A stretch of DNA of 7,853 bases from Leptolyngbyaceae cyanobacterium M65_K2018_010 (GCA_015295885.1 DVEE01000363.1:1-7853), one strand, 5' to 3'. Counted from the stretch's first letter, positions 1 to 5,760 are shown. Numbers and translations: made by a program. Notes: generated by a model not told the origin, from the sequence alone.

Positions 1-2
1 TA

Positions 3-1112
3 GATGCCGATCGCCGCCATTACTTCGATTGCCTACACAGTTCCCAGACTCGCCAGGTGGCTACCGCCCTCCAGGAGTTCCGGCCGTTGGCCCTAAAAAC
101 CATTGCACCGGGCCATGGGCCGTTGGTGCAGTACAGTCTCAGCCGGGTCATGCAGGACTACTACCAGTGGTGCCAGCAGCCTCCGCCAAGGTCGGCGCGG
201 GTGGCCCTGCTCTACGCTTCGGCCTACGGCAGCACGGCGCGGCTGGCGGAGGCGATCGCCCAGGGGCTTATGGCCGCCGAGGTGGCGGTGGAATTGGTGA
301 ACTGTGAGCAGACCGCCCCGGCCACCCTCCTCGATATTCTGGCCAACTGTGACGGGGTGATCCTAGGCTCGCCGACCCTGGCGGGGCATGCCCCGGTGCA
401 AATGCAGACCGCCCTGGGGCTAGTCCTAGAAAACCTCCCTAAGACCAAGCCGGTGGGCGTGTTTGGCTCCTATGGCTGGAGCGGTGAGGCGATCGACTGG
501 CTAGCCCAGAAGCTACGGAATGCCAATTTCCCCTTTGGCTTTGAGCCGCTGCGAGTGCGCTTTAGCCCTGATGCCGCCGCCTTCGAGGCCTGCCAAGCTG
601 CCGCCGCCCAGTTTGCCCAGCGGTTGCGCAAACGCCAGCAGCCGCAATCCACCCGACCCACCCTGGTGGAGGGCCAAGGCGATCGCACCCAACAGGCCCT
701 AGGTCGTATTATTGGGGCGCTCTGTGTCCTGACCACCTCCGACCAGGGCACCCCCATGGGTATACTCACCGCCTCGGTCACCCAGGCCAGCTTTAATCCT
801 CCCGGGCTGATGGTGGCGCTTCCCCAGGGTAGCCTTGGCCCCCTCAGCCTGGGCACTGCCTTCGGGTTGAATATCCTCAAGGAGGGTCGCTCGGTGCGCC
901 GTCATTTCTCGACCCAGCAACCCACCTCCGCCCCCTTTGAGCACCTGTCCTTTACCCTGACCGAGAAGGGCTGTGCCCGCTTAAGCGACGCCCTGGCCTA
1001 CCTGGAGTGTAGGGTCTCAGAGCTATTGCCCCTGGGAGATCGCACTCTGATCTACGCCACTGTCGAGCAGGGGGAACTGCTGACCAGCGGTGTACCGGCC
1101 CTGGGTCGGTGA
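3..1112 (+). CDS. Diflavin flavodiiron protein (A-type flavoprotein), 5' truncated by window edge
   Basis: This is the C-terminal 369 residues of a cyanobacterial flavodiiron protein, a soluble enzyme that passes electrons from reduced pyridine nucleotide or photosystem I acceptors to oxygen (or NO). The frame is open from base 3, before the GTG at 57, so the start lies outside the window. Visible residues 1-60 are the end of the metallo-beta-lactamase diiron domain, with the APGHGPL motif whose His is normally an iron ligand. Residues ~65-208 are a flavodoxin-like FMN domain with the phosphate-loop motif YASAYGST and the segments GSPTLAGHAP and GVFGSYGWSGEA. Residues ~231-369 are the flavin-reductase-like domain (RIIGALCVLTT, QASFNPPGL, ALAYLECRV), typical of oxygenic phototrophs. 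Full-length relatives are ~570-600 aa, so ~200 residues are missing. It ends at SGVPALGR and lacks the short HHRK-type tail I recall from relatives. The Flv1/2/3/4 subtype cannot be assigned because most iron ligands lie outside the window. Confidence 0.93.
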   Translation, partial: DADRRHYFDCLHSSQTRQVATALQEFRPLALKTIAPGHGPLVQYSLSRVMQDYYQWCQQPPPRSARVALLYASAYGSTARLAEAIAQGLMAAEVAVELVNCEQTAPATLLDILANCDGVILGSPTLAGHAPVQMQTALGLVLENLPKTKPVGVFGSYGWSGEAIDWLAQKLRNANFPFGFEPLRVRFSPDAAAFEACQAAAAQFAQRLRKRQQPQSTRPTLVEGQGDRTQQALGRIIGALCVLTTSDQGTPMGILTASVTQASFNPPGLMVALPQGSLGPLSLGTAFGLNILKEGRSVRRHFSTQQPTSAPFEHLSFTLTEKGCARLSDALAYLECRVSELLPLGDRTLIYATVEQGELLTSGVPALGR

Positions 1113-1116
1113 GTTG

Positions 1117-1233
1117 ATGGACGTTGCTGATTCCAATCGCGATCGCCCCCTGCCCTTTGCCCTCGCCCCCGCCCACCGCTGGATGTTGCTGTTGTGGGTG
1201 GGGCTGGGCTTTGCGATCGCCATGGCCAGCTAG
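1117..1233 (+). CDS. Candidate 38-aa single-pass membrane protein next to the flavodiiron gene
   Basis: Unrecognised small ORF whose ATG lies 4 nt after the flavodiiron stop, a spacing that suggests co-transcription and possibly translational coupling. The 38 residues have a polar N-terminus (MDVADSNRDRPLPF) and then one hydrophobic segment, roughly residues 22-37 (WMLLLWVGLGFAIAMA). It ends at TAG 1231-1233. The same frame then stays open for another 59 codons to TAA 1411-1413, so this may be the front of a broken 97-codon gene or of a secreted protein with a signal-like N-terminus. No clear Shine-Dalgarno precedes the ATG; GGTGAG at 1108-1113 is the nearest. Two HIP1 octamers fall inside it. 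Function unknown; chance ORF remains possible. Confidence 0.35.
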   Translation: MDVADSNRDRPLPFALAPAHRWMLLLWVGLGFAIAMAS

Positions 1234-1335
1234 GGTACCGCCGCTGACCCCAAGGTCTTCATGCCTAGCCTAGAGGTTGCCCCCTGTAACGCGATTAACG
1301 CGGCTGACGGAGCGCTGGTAACCCCTCTACCCCTA

Positions 1336-1362
1336 GGCGTTTGGGCCACAGCCTCAAACACC
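1336..1362 (+). other. Hairpin between the flavodiiron gene and the TMEM175-family gene
   Basis: GTTTGGG at 1339-1345 pairs with CTCAAAC at 1353-1359 (one G-T wobble) across a 7-nt loop. After a 1x1 mismatch, GG 1336-1337 pairs with CC 1361-1362. There is no T-run on either side, so it is not a canonical intrinsic terminator, though its position after the flavodiiron gene would suit an mRNA 3' end. The rest of 1234-1464 holds a 9-bp-period direct repeat (TAACGCG at 1287-1293 and 1296-1302) and two TTGTCA hexamers 11 bp apart (1383 and 1394); I see no convincing promoter. Confidence 0.3.
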
Positions 1363-1464
1363 CTGATGAAATCGCTACAGGCTTGTCATCGGGTTGTCAC
1401 ATGGCCTCTGTAAAGTCTGGCCAGGTTGACCGGTGGCATTTTTGAGGGCTCTCAGCAGGAAGCC

Positions 1465-2043
1465 ATGAAGCGAGACAAACTCGGGCTAGATCGAATCATT
1501 TTCTTTAGCGATGCGGTCTTTGCCATTGCCATTACGCTGCTGTCGCTTGATCTGAGGCTTCCGGGCAATGCCTCCGCTGCCCATATCGCCAGTGATTTAG
1601 TGGACCTGTGGCCTAACTATCAGAACTATGTCACGAGCTTTGCGGTGATTGGCCTGTACTGGATTAGCCATCACCACTACTTTCGCTTTATTCGGCGCTA
1701 TGACTACACCTTTGTCGCTGTTAACATTGGGCTGCTCATGAGCATCGTATCGCTGCCCTTCGCCACCTCAGTGCTCGATCGCTACGGGGATCATCGCAGT
1801 GCCGTGGCCTTTTATGCATTCAGCATGGCCGTCACAGGCCTGCTAAAAACACTGTTGTGGCACTATGCCGCCCATAACTATCGGCTCATTCCCCGGCACC
1901 TGTCTTCCCTACGGGTGCAGCGGCTTACCCGCAGGGCGCTGATTCCGCCACTGGTATTTCTGGCCTCGATCCCTATTGCGGCGTTTAACTCGCAGTTGGC
2001 CAAGTTAAGCTGGGGGGCGATCGCCGCCTTGATCTTCTTTTAG
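1465..2043 (+). CDS. TMEM175 family (DUF1211) membrane protein, putative potassium channel
   Basis: A 192-aa integral membrane protein of the TMEM175 family, whose studied bacterial members are tetrameric potassium channels without the usual TVGYG filter. The family signature RxxxFSD is seen at residues 10-16 (RIIFFSD), continuing into AVFAIAITLLSLDL on helix 1, where the pore lies. Further hydrophobic stretches fall at ~56-72, 82-103, 113-135, 158-174 and 180-192, giving the expected six. A His-rich WISHHHYF motif (66-73) ends helix 2, as in relatives. I chose ATG 1465 because AGGA (1457-1460) sits 4 nt upstream and the conserved region begins at once; a TTG at 1426 would add 13 unsupported residues. 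The last helix is short and ends abruptly at FF before two stops, so the C-terminus may be slightly truncated. Channel activity and ion are inferred from the family. Confidence 0.85.
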   Translation: MKRDKLGLDRIIFFSDAVFAIAITLLSLDLRLPGNASAAHIASDLVDLWPNYQNYVTSFAVIGLYWISHHHYFRFIRRYDYTFVAVNIGLLMSIVSLPFATSVLDRYGDHRSAVAFYAFSMAVTGLLKTLLWHYAAHNYRLIPRHLSSLRVQRLTRRALIPPLVFLASIPIAAFNSQLAKLSWGAIAALIFF

Positions 2044-2049
2044 AGTTGA

Positions 2050-2071
2050 GTCCTCCAGCCTCAGGGAGGAC
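2050..2071 (+). other. GC-rich hairpin just after the TMEM175-family gene
   Basis: TCCTCC at 2051-2056 and GGAGGA at 2065-2070 are perfect reverse complements, with an extra G-C pair outside (2050/2071), giving a 7-bp stem and 8-nt loop 7 nt after the stop codon. No T-run follows on the plus strand. It may protect or end the transcript, but it is not a textbook terminator. Confidence 0.3.
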
Positions 2072-2099
2072 AGGGTAGGGCGGCAGGGGTCATCTCCGT

Positions 2100-2267
2100 T
2101 CATTTGTTTTGGTAGACAGTGTGGCCTTCTTCTTTGGCCAGCACGGGGGGAAGGGGCGGTAGGGTTCTGGGGTAGCGGGGTAGGGGCAAACCTGCCATGA
2201 GAGGATCTTGGGTATCGACGCCACTCCCACCTAGGCAAGCGGTCAGGTGCCTTAGCTCTAGCATCAT
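2100..2267 (-). CDS. Candidate 55-aa ORF with strong ribosome binding site, unrecognised
   Basis: On the minus strand an ATG at 2267 is preceded by GGAGGG (2275-2280) at a 7-nt spacing, the best Shine-Dalgarno match in the window. The predicted peptide begins MMLELRHLTACLGGSGVD, has a proline-rich middle (PLPRYPRTLPPLPPVL) and ends AKEEGHTVYQNK. The proline-rich part is simply the complement of the G-tract cluster at 2145-2186, so composition could be keeping the frame open. It has no membrane segment and no motif I recognise. It lies between two plus-strand genes, divergent from the YetF-like gene and convergent with the TMEM175 gene. It could be a short real protein, the remnant of a larger gene, or chance. 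Confidence 0.27.
   Translation of the reverse strand: MMLELRHLTACLGGSGVDTQDPLMAGLPLPRYPRTLPPLPPVLAKEEGHTVYQNK
2145..2186 (+). other. Six-tract G-run cluster, predicted G-quadruplex
   Basis: G-tracts at 2145-2150, 2153-2156, 2162-2164, 2169-2172, 2177-2180 and 2183-2186 are separated by loops of 2, 5, 4, 4 and 2 nt. Any four consecutive tracts satisfy the usual G3+N1-7 rule. Part of it reads as a degenerate heptamer-like repeat (GGGTAGC then GGGGTAG), resembling the short tandem repeats of filamentous cyanobacteria. It lies on the coding strand about 140 bp before the YetF-like start, and in the template strand of the candidate 55-aa ORF. Confidence 0.6.
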
Positions 2268-2283
2268 AGAGTTGCCCTCCTTT

Positions 2284-2309
2284 TTATCCGTTGTGCCTTA
2301 TCCGTTGTG
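2284..2309 (+). repeat. Direct repeat TTATCCGTTGTG x2, 14-bp period
   Basis: Identical 12-mers occur at 2284-2295 and 2298-2309, separated by CC, directly upstream of the YetF-like ATG at 2327. The second copy overlaps the region a ribosome or promoter would use, so it could be an operator or a small replication-slippage duplication. It also creates a spurious in-frame TTG start at 2291. Confidence 0.6.
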
Positions 2310-2326
2310 ACTGGCTGGTAAACCCT

Positions 2327-2890
2327 ATGGTTAGCGATCTGTGGATACCTGATATCTCGATTCTGGAGAAAATTATTCGCCCCATGTTGGTCTATGGTTT
2401 TTTGCTGATTGCCCTGCGGTTAGGAGGCAAACGAGAACTGGGGCAGCTCACCGGTTTTGACCTGGTGGTACTGTTGATGCTCTCTAATGCCGTGCAAAAC
2501 GCCATCATTGGCAACGATAATTCGGTCACAGGTGGGCTGATTGGATCTGCGGCCTTGCTGGTGAACAATTCTCTGGTGGTGCGCCTGGCCTATCACTATC
2601 CCCGTATCGAGCGCCTGGTCGAAGGCCGACCCACCCTGCTGCTCTTAGATGGCCAGATCGTGACCGAAAACCTAGCCAAGGAATTGATCACCGAGGAAGA
2701 CTTTCGCACCGTGCTGCGACGGCAGGGATTCGAAGACCTGGCAGAAATTAAGGCGGCCCTTTTAGAAACCAGCGGCAGCCTCACCGTGGAGCGGGCAACC
2801 GACTTACCCACCCCCATAGAGGCTGAGTTGCTGCAGCGGCTAGAGCGTATTGAACAGCAGTTACAGCGCCTGACTTACCCGCTGACATGA
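2327..2890 (+). CDS. YetF-like DUF421 domain membrane protein
   Basis: A 187-aa protein of the YetF/DUF421 family, small membrane proteins with a cytoplasmic C-terminal domain whose biochemical role is poorly known. Hydrophobic segments lie at about 18-31, 43-62 and 65-87, as in the family's three-helix membrane part. The hallmark runs from residue 34 (GKRELGQLTGFDLVVL) to SNAVQNAIIGND at 53-64. The soluble domain follows with EGRPTLLLLDGQ (99-110), ENLAKELITEEDF (114-126) and RRQGFEDLAEI (131-141). The last ~25 residues (EAELLQRLERIEQQLQRL) form a likely amphipathic helix or coiled coil. I prefer ATG 2327 over TTG 2291, which lies inside a direct repeat and adds unsupported residues; the ribosome binding site is weak. 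The 3' end overlaps the convergent permease gene by 16 bp. Family assignment is firm, function is not. Confidence 0.88.
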   Translation: MVSDLWIPDISILEKIIRPMLVYGFLLIALRLGGKRELGQLTGFDLVVLLMLSNAVQNAIIGNDNSVTGGLIGSAALLVNNSLVVRLAYHYPRIERLVEGRPTLLLLDGQIVTENLAKELITEEDFRTVLRRQGFEDLAEIKAALLETSGSLTVERATDLPTPIEAELLQRLERIEQQLQRLTYPLT

Positions 2891-4800
2891 ATGCGGGGTC
2901 GCTTCATCGGATCGGGTTCGGCCTTGCGCAGCACTTCGCGGGTGACCAGGGGCACATCACCTTCGCCCAAGAGAATGAAGCGCAGCAGATACTTCAGGGG
3001 GTTGCCCTCCACCCACTCAAAGTAAACGTGGGGCAGGGTGCCGGTCTGGTCGCGCAGGTAGAGCAGCAGAGCGGCAATGGCGTTGGGTACTGCCGAACTC
3101 TGCACCCGCAAAATGCGGTAGCCGTCCACTTCAACGCCTTGGACCTGAATCACATCAATAAACACTGAGGCATCAAACACCTGCACTTCCAGAAAAATGA
3201 TCGGTTGAGAGATAGGTAAATGACTGTCCTCCCGAACCTTCTGCTCCTTGAGCTGATACTCCAGGGCGGCTTCCCCCCTTTCTCGGCGATGGGCGATCAG
3301 CCGCACCGGCTGGCCTTGAAATTGGGCAACAAATGCCTGGGCGGTTTCGTCAAGCTCTACTCCGGTGACGCGCAGCTCGGTGGAGCGAAACACCCGGGAT
3401 ACCATCGAGGTCAAAATAATGGCGATGATAAAGAACGTCGCAATGTGAATGCCGTCGGGGCGCTCAAAGATGTTGGCAATGGTGGTGTAGAAAAACACCA
3501 GGGTAATCAGCCCAAAGGCCATCACCCCTCGCCTTGAACCGCGCCGATAGGCCGAGAGGGTGACGGCTACCGCCGCCGAACTCATCAACACCAGTACACC
3601 CGTAGCATAAGCCCCACCCTGGGCTTCCACGCTGGCATCAAAGATCAAGGTAACGGTGAAGGCGATCGCCGTAAGCACCAGCACCAGAGGCCGCCCTGCC
3701 CCGGCCCACTCGGGGGCCATGCCGTAGCGGGGCAGGTAGCGAGGCACCAGGTTGAGCAGCCCTGCCATGGCCGACGCCCCGGCAAACCAGAGAATCGCAA
3801 TGGTGCTGAGGTCGTAGACCGTACCAAAAGCATTGCCCAAATACTGGTGGGCCAGGTAGGCCAGCGCTCGCCCGTTGGCCTGCCCTCCGGTTTGAAAGGC
3901 CGCTGCCGGAATCAGCACGGTGGTGACAAGGCTGCTAGTGAGCAGAAAAAAGCTCATGATCACTGCCGCTGTGGTCAGCAGCCAGTGAGTATGGCGAATG
4001 CGACCCCTGAGCTGGGTGTCGGTGTCGGTGGGGTCGCCTTTCACCAGGGGCATCAACGCCACGCCAGTTTCAAACCCCGACAGACCCAGGGCCAGCTTCG
4101 GAAATAGCAGCATTGCAACCCCCAGCATGGGCCAGGGGCTAGTTACAGTCAGCGCCGCGTGCCAATCGCCCAGCCGTGTCGGCTGTTGCAGCACTTGATA
4201 GCCCGCCACCCCAATCACCACCAGATTGAGGCCCAAATAGAGGGCCACCAGCGCCACGGCGACCCCGATCGCCTCCTGAAACCCCTTCAAAAAAATCACG
4301 GCCAGGAGGGTGATTAAAACCAGGGTGAGGGGCACCCGCTGCCCCTGTAAAAATCCTGAGAGCAATGGATTTTCTATCAAATGGGCGGTGGCATCGGCCG
4401 CCGAGAGGGTGATGGTGATAATAAAGTCGGTGCAGGCGAACCCGAGTAGCACTAGCACAAACAATTTGCCCTGCCAGCGGGGCAACAGCCGCTCTAGCAT
4501 GGCGATGGAGCCTTCGCCGTGGGGGCTGAGCTTTGCCACCTGGCGGTAGATCGGCAGCGCTCCGAACAGCGTTACCAGCACCAAAATCAGCGTCGCCAGG
4601 GGAGATAGCGTCCCCGCTGCCAAGGCCGCAATGCCCGGCTGGTAGCCCAGGGTGGAGAAGTAATCGACCCCGGTGAGGCACATCACCTGCCACCAGGGAT
4701 GCTTAAACTGGTGTTCGTTGCCCTGGTCGCGGTCCTTGTTGAGCAACCAGTGGGCCAAGTAGCGGCGATGCTGCCGGGGTGGAATGATGGGGCTAACCAT
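2875..4800 (-). CDS. APC-superfamily permease with soluble C-terminal domain (annotated in relatives as amino acid transporter)
   Basis: A large secondary transporter of the APC superfamily, 641 aa from ATG 4800 (652 from GTG 4833; the frame is closed by a TAG just above that). In numbering from the GTG, the helix 1 motif GVDYFSTLGYQPGIA is at 55-69, then SPHGEGSIAMLERLL (103-117) and TDFIITITLSAADATAHL (135-152). The helix 6 signature LGLSGFETGVAL is at 249-260. About 12 hydrophobic segments run from ~55 to ~478. Residues ~485-652 form a hydrophilic domain with YLRDQTGTLPHVYFEW, FILLGEGDVPLVTREVLR and AEPDP near the end, wording that resembles the cytoplasmic tails of KUP/KimA-type potassium importers. 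The substrate cannot be told from sequence: amino acids, polyamines or potassium are all possible. Neither start has a good Shine-Dalgarno; I prefer ATG 4800 because conservation begins well after it. Confidence 0.85.
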   Translation of the reverse strand: MVSPIIPPRQHRRYLAHWLLNKDRDQGNEHQFKHPWWQVMCLTGVDYFSTLGYQPGIAALAAGTLSPLATLILVLVTLFGALPIYRQVAKLSPHGEGSIAMLERLLPRWQGKLFVLVLLGFACTDFIITITLSAADATAHLIENPLLSGFLQGQRVPLTLVLITLLAVIFLKGFQEAIGVAVALVALYLGLNLVVIGVAGYQVLQQPTRLGDWHAALTVTSPWPMLGVAMLLFPKLALGLSGFETGVALMPLVKGDPTDTDTQLRGRIRHTHWLLTTAAVIMSFFLLTSSLVTTVLIPAAAFQTGGQANGRALAYLAHQYLGNAFGTVYDLSTIAILWFAGASAMAGLLNLVPRYLPRYGMAPEWAGAGRPLVLVLTAIAFTVTLIFDASVEAQGGAYATGVLVLMSSAAVAVTLSAYRRGSRRGVMAFGLITLVFFYTTIANIFERPDGIHIATFFIIAIILTSMVSRVFRSTELRVTGVELDETAQAFVAQFQGQPVRLIAHRRERGEAALEYQLKEQKVREDSHLPISQPIIFLEVQVFDASVFIDVIQVQGVEVDGYRILRVQSSAVPNAIAALLLYLRDQTGTLPHVYFEWVEGNPLKYLLRFILLGEGDVPLVTREVLRKAEPDPMKRPRIHVSG

Positions 4801-4924
4801 GGGGAATACGACACTGAAGGAGAAAACCGCCACCAGCTATGGGGTGGGTTGTGGTGTTCTGGCAGCCGGTTTCTCCTGGAGCTATGAACGATGCCATCTC
4901 ACCGTTGCCCCAGCCCTATCTTAA

Positions 4925-4936
4925 GGGGGAACCCCC
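4925..4936. repeat. Palindrome G5-AA-C5
   Basis: GGGGG and CCCCC separated by AA form a perfect 12-bp palindrome, able to make a GGGG(GAAC)CCCC tetraloop hairpin. It lies 6 bp beyond the stop of the DUF4058 remnant and ~125 bp upstream of the permease start. No T-run flanks it on either strand. The remaining bases between 4801 and 4942 show no convincing promoter for the permease; TAAGAT on the minus strand (about 4917-4922) is a weak -10 candidate only. Confidence 0.35.
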
Positions 4937-4942
4937 AAAACG

Positions 4943-5344
4943 CTACCGCGACTTGGCTAACCATTCCTCAGCCCAATCGGCATCGTTGATAGTGATGACC
5001 TGACTGGTGGCAATTTCACAAATTTCGGGATAGCCCTGGCGAATGGTTTCAGGCATGGATAGCATGACGATCACCGGCTCGGCGGGGGCAGATGCTGTAG
5101 CCATGGTTTCAGTGATTGGGGTACAGCGCTATCGTGCAGGGCTGGCTGACATATCTGGCGCACCAATCCCAATAGAGTCTTTCCCCTGGGCTTGATAGAC
5201 TTGCTCTTCGACGAGCACCTGATATTTGGGTAATAGCTGAGGCGCTCAATCATCGGTAATGGCCGTAACTAAACGATGGTGGACCTTTGGCCACGCTCTC
5301 GGATACTCAAGATAAGGTTCCATGCCTGGAAAGGGAGAGGGCAT
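4943..5344 (-). pseudogene. DUF4058 family protein, truncated pseudogene with two in-frame stops
   Basis: Reading the minus strand from ATG 5344 without any frame change gives the typical DUF4058 opening MPSPFPGMEPYLEYPRAW, then PKVHHRLVTAI, APQLLPKYQVLVEEQVY, an IGIGAPDMS segment (family: IGIPDVS) and, after codon 81, VIVMLSMPETIRQGYPEICE and IATSQVITI. Two stops interrupt it: TGA at 5246-5248 (codon 33, where relatives usually have a Leu or similar before APQL) and TAG at 5129-5131 (codon 72). After VITI, where relatives continue into the VIE-LSP-NKR core, it turns into an unrelated NDADWAEEWLAKSR tail ending at TAG 4943-4945. So the C-terminal half of a ~250-280 aa protein is missing. The terminal 53-codon piece (4943-5104, ATG 5104) is itself open and might be called as a hypothetical gene. 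DUF4058 has no established function. Confidence 0.78.
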
Positions 5345-5402
5345 CGACAGGGGAGCGCCTAAGGGTGCTTTACCAGCTTGACCATCTACTTGCCTGACTA
5401 AA

Positions 5403-5419
5403 GCAAAATTGGCAAAATT
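5403..5419. repeat. Direct repeat GCAAAATT x2
   Basis: GCAAAATT occurs at 5403-5410 and 5412-5419, a 9-bp period in an AT-rich patch ~60 bp upstream of the DUF4058 remnant's ATG (minus strand). It may belong to the old promoter of that gene; nothing more can be supported. Confidence 0.35.
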
Positions 5420-5438
5420 CTACAGGATTGACATGGGT

Positions 5439-5619
5439 CTAACACTCCCCGTTTTTAGGCTTCGAGGTGTGCGCAGCCACCTCTCCCCCCAGCGCAACGC
5501 TCTTAAAGCTCACCCCAATGGCGGCAATCACAAACCCAACCGTATCCCACAGGGAATTAGCGTTAACAACCCAATACCCACATCAGCCATGGAGTCAGTG
5601 GGTTGAATACTGGCATCAT
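5439..5619 (-). pseudogene. Probable frameshifted small membrane ORF (~59 aa when repaired)
   Basis: From ATG 5619 on the minus strand the frame reads MMPVFNPLTPWLMWVLGC and stops at TAA 5563-5565. Skipping one base in the GGGTTG stretch (about 5567-5573) moves into a frame that continues VNANSLWDTVGFVIAAIGVS and ends FKSVALGGEVAAHTSKPKNG-EC at TAG 5439-5441. The total span is 60 codons plus exactly one extra base. The repaired product would have a hydrophobic segment on each side of the shift, like a small two-helix membrane protein. It starts 16 nt after the stop of the intact 41-aa ORF on the same strand, so the two may once have formed an operon. I do not recognise a family. Chance open reading in two frames is a fair alternative. 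Confidence 0.3.
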
Positions 5620-5634
5620 GGCGGTAGGTAGACC

Positions 5635-5760
5635 CTAAAGTTTCTTTTTATGGGGGTCTGTTGCAGCCTCGGAGGGAAACAGCCAGGCCAATATGCCCAT
5701 GCTGGTGAATAGTAACAGAGCTAGAATCAATGCTCCCGCCGAAACCGATAACGCAACCAT
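5635..5760 (-). CDS. Candidate 41-aa single-pass membrane protein, unrecognised
   Basis: A short minus-strand ORF from ATG 5760 to TAG 5635-5637. The peptide opens MVALSVSAGALILALLLF and continues TSMGILAWLFPSEAATD-PHKKKL, that is, one strong hydrophobic helix (about residues 2-29) followed by a short polar, Lys-rich tail. This is the layout of small bioactive or complex-stabilising membrane proteins. An AGG about 8 nt before the ATG could act as ribosome binding site; GTG and TTG codons just upstream (5769, 5766) are alternative starts. It lies downstream of the sensor kinase on the same strand, separated by 155 bp of repeats that include a TTGACA hexamer (5830-5835, minus strand). It does not match the small photosystem or cytochrome subunits I can recall. 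The hydrophobic pattern makes it more credible than other short ORFs here. Confidence 0.45.
   Translation of the reverse strand: MVALSVSAGALILALLLFTSMGILAWLFPSEAATDPHKKKL

Noticed and set aside
1383..1416. Possible promoter TTGTCA ... TAAAGT before the TMEM175 gene
   Set aside because: The two TTGTCA hexamers are 22 and 11 nt from TAAAGT, neither compatible with a normal 16-18 nt spacer. They may still be a direct repeat of one helical turn.
2887..3537. Open plus-strand frames of ~90-105 codons opposite the permease's 3' part
   Set aside because: They are complementary-strand shadows of the permease gene; the peptides are low-complexity with no motif and no ribosome binding site.
4139..4693. 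A 184-codon minus-strand frame inside the permease
   Set aside because: It is an alternative frame of a clear permease, rich in Arg, Gly, Ala and Pro as expected for out-of-frame reading of GC-rich coding DNA.
4793..4897. A 34-codon minus-strand leader ORF overlapping the permease start
   Set aside because: It has no ribosome binding site at the right spacing, no regulatory pattern such as a run of one amino acid, and no plausible attenuator hairpin beside it.
4925..4936. Intrinsic terminator for the DUF4058 remnant
   Set aside because: The G5AAC5 palindrome has almost no loop and no T-run follows it on the minus strand.
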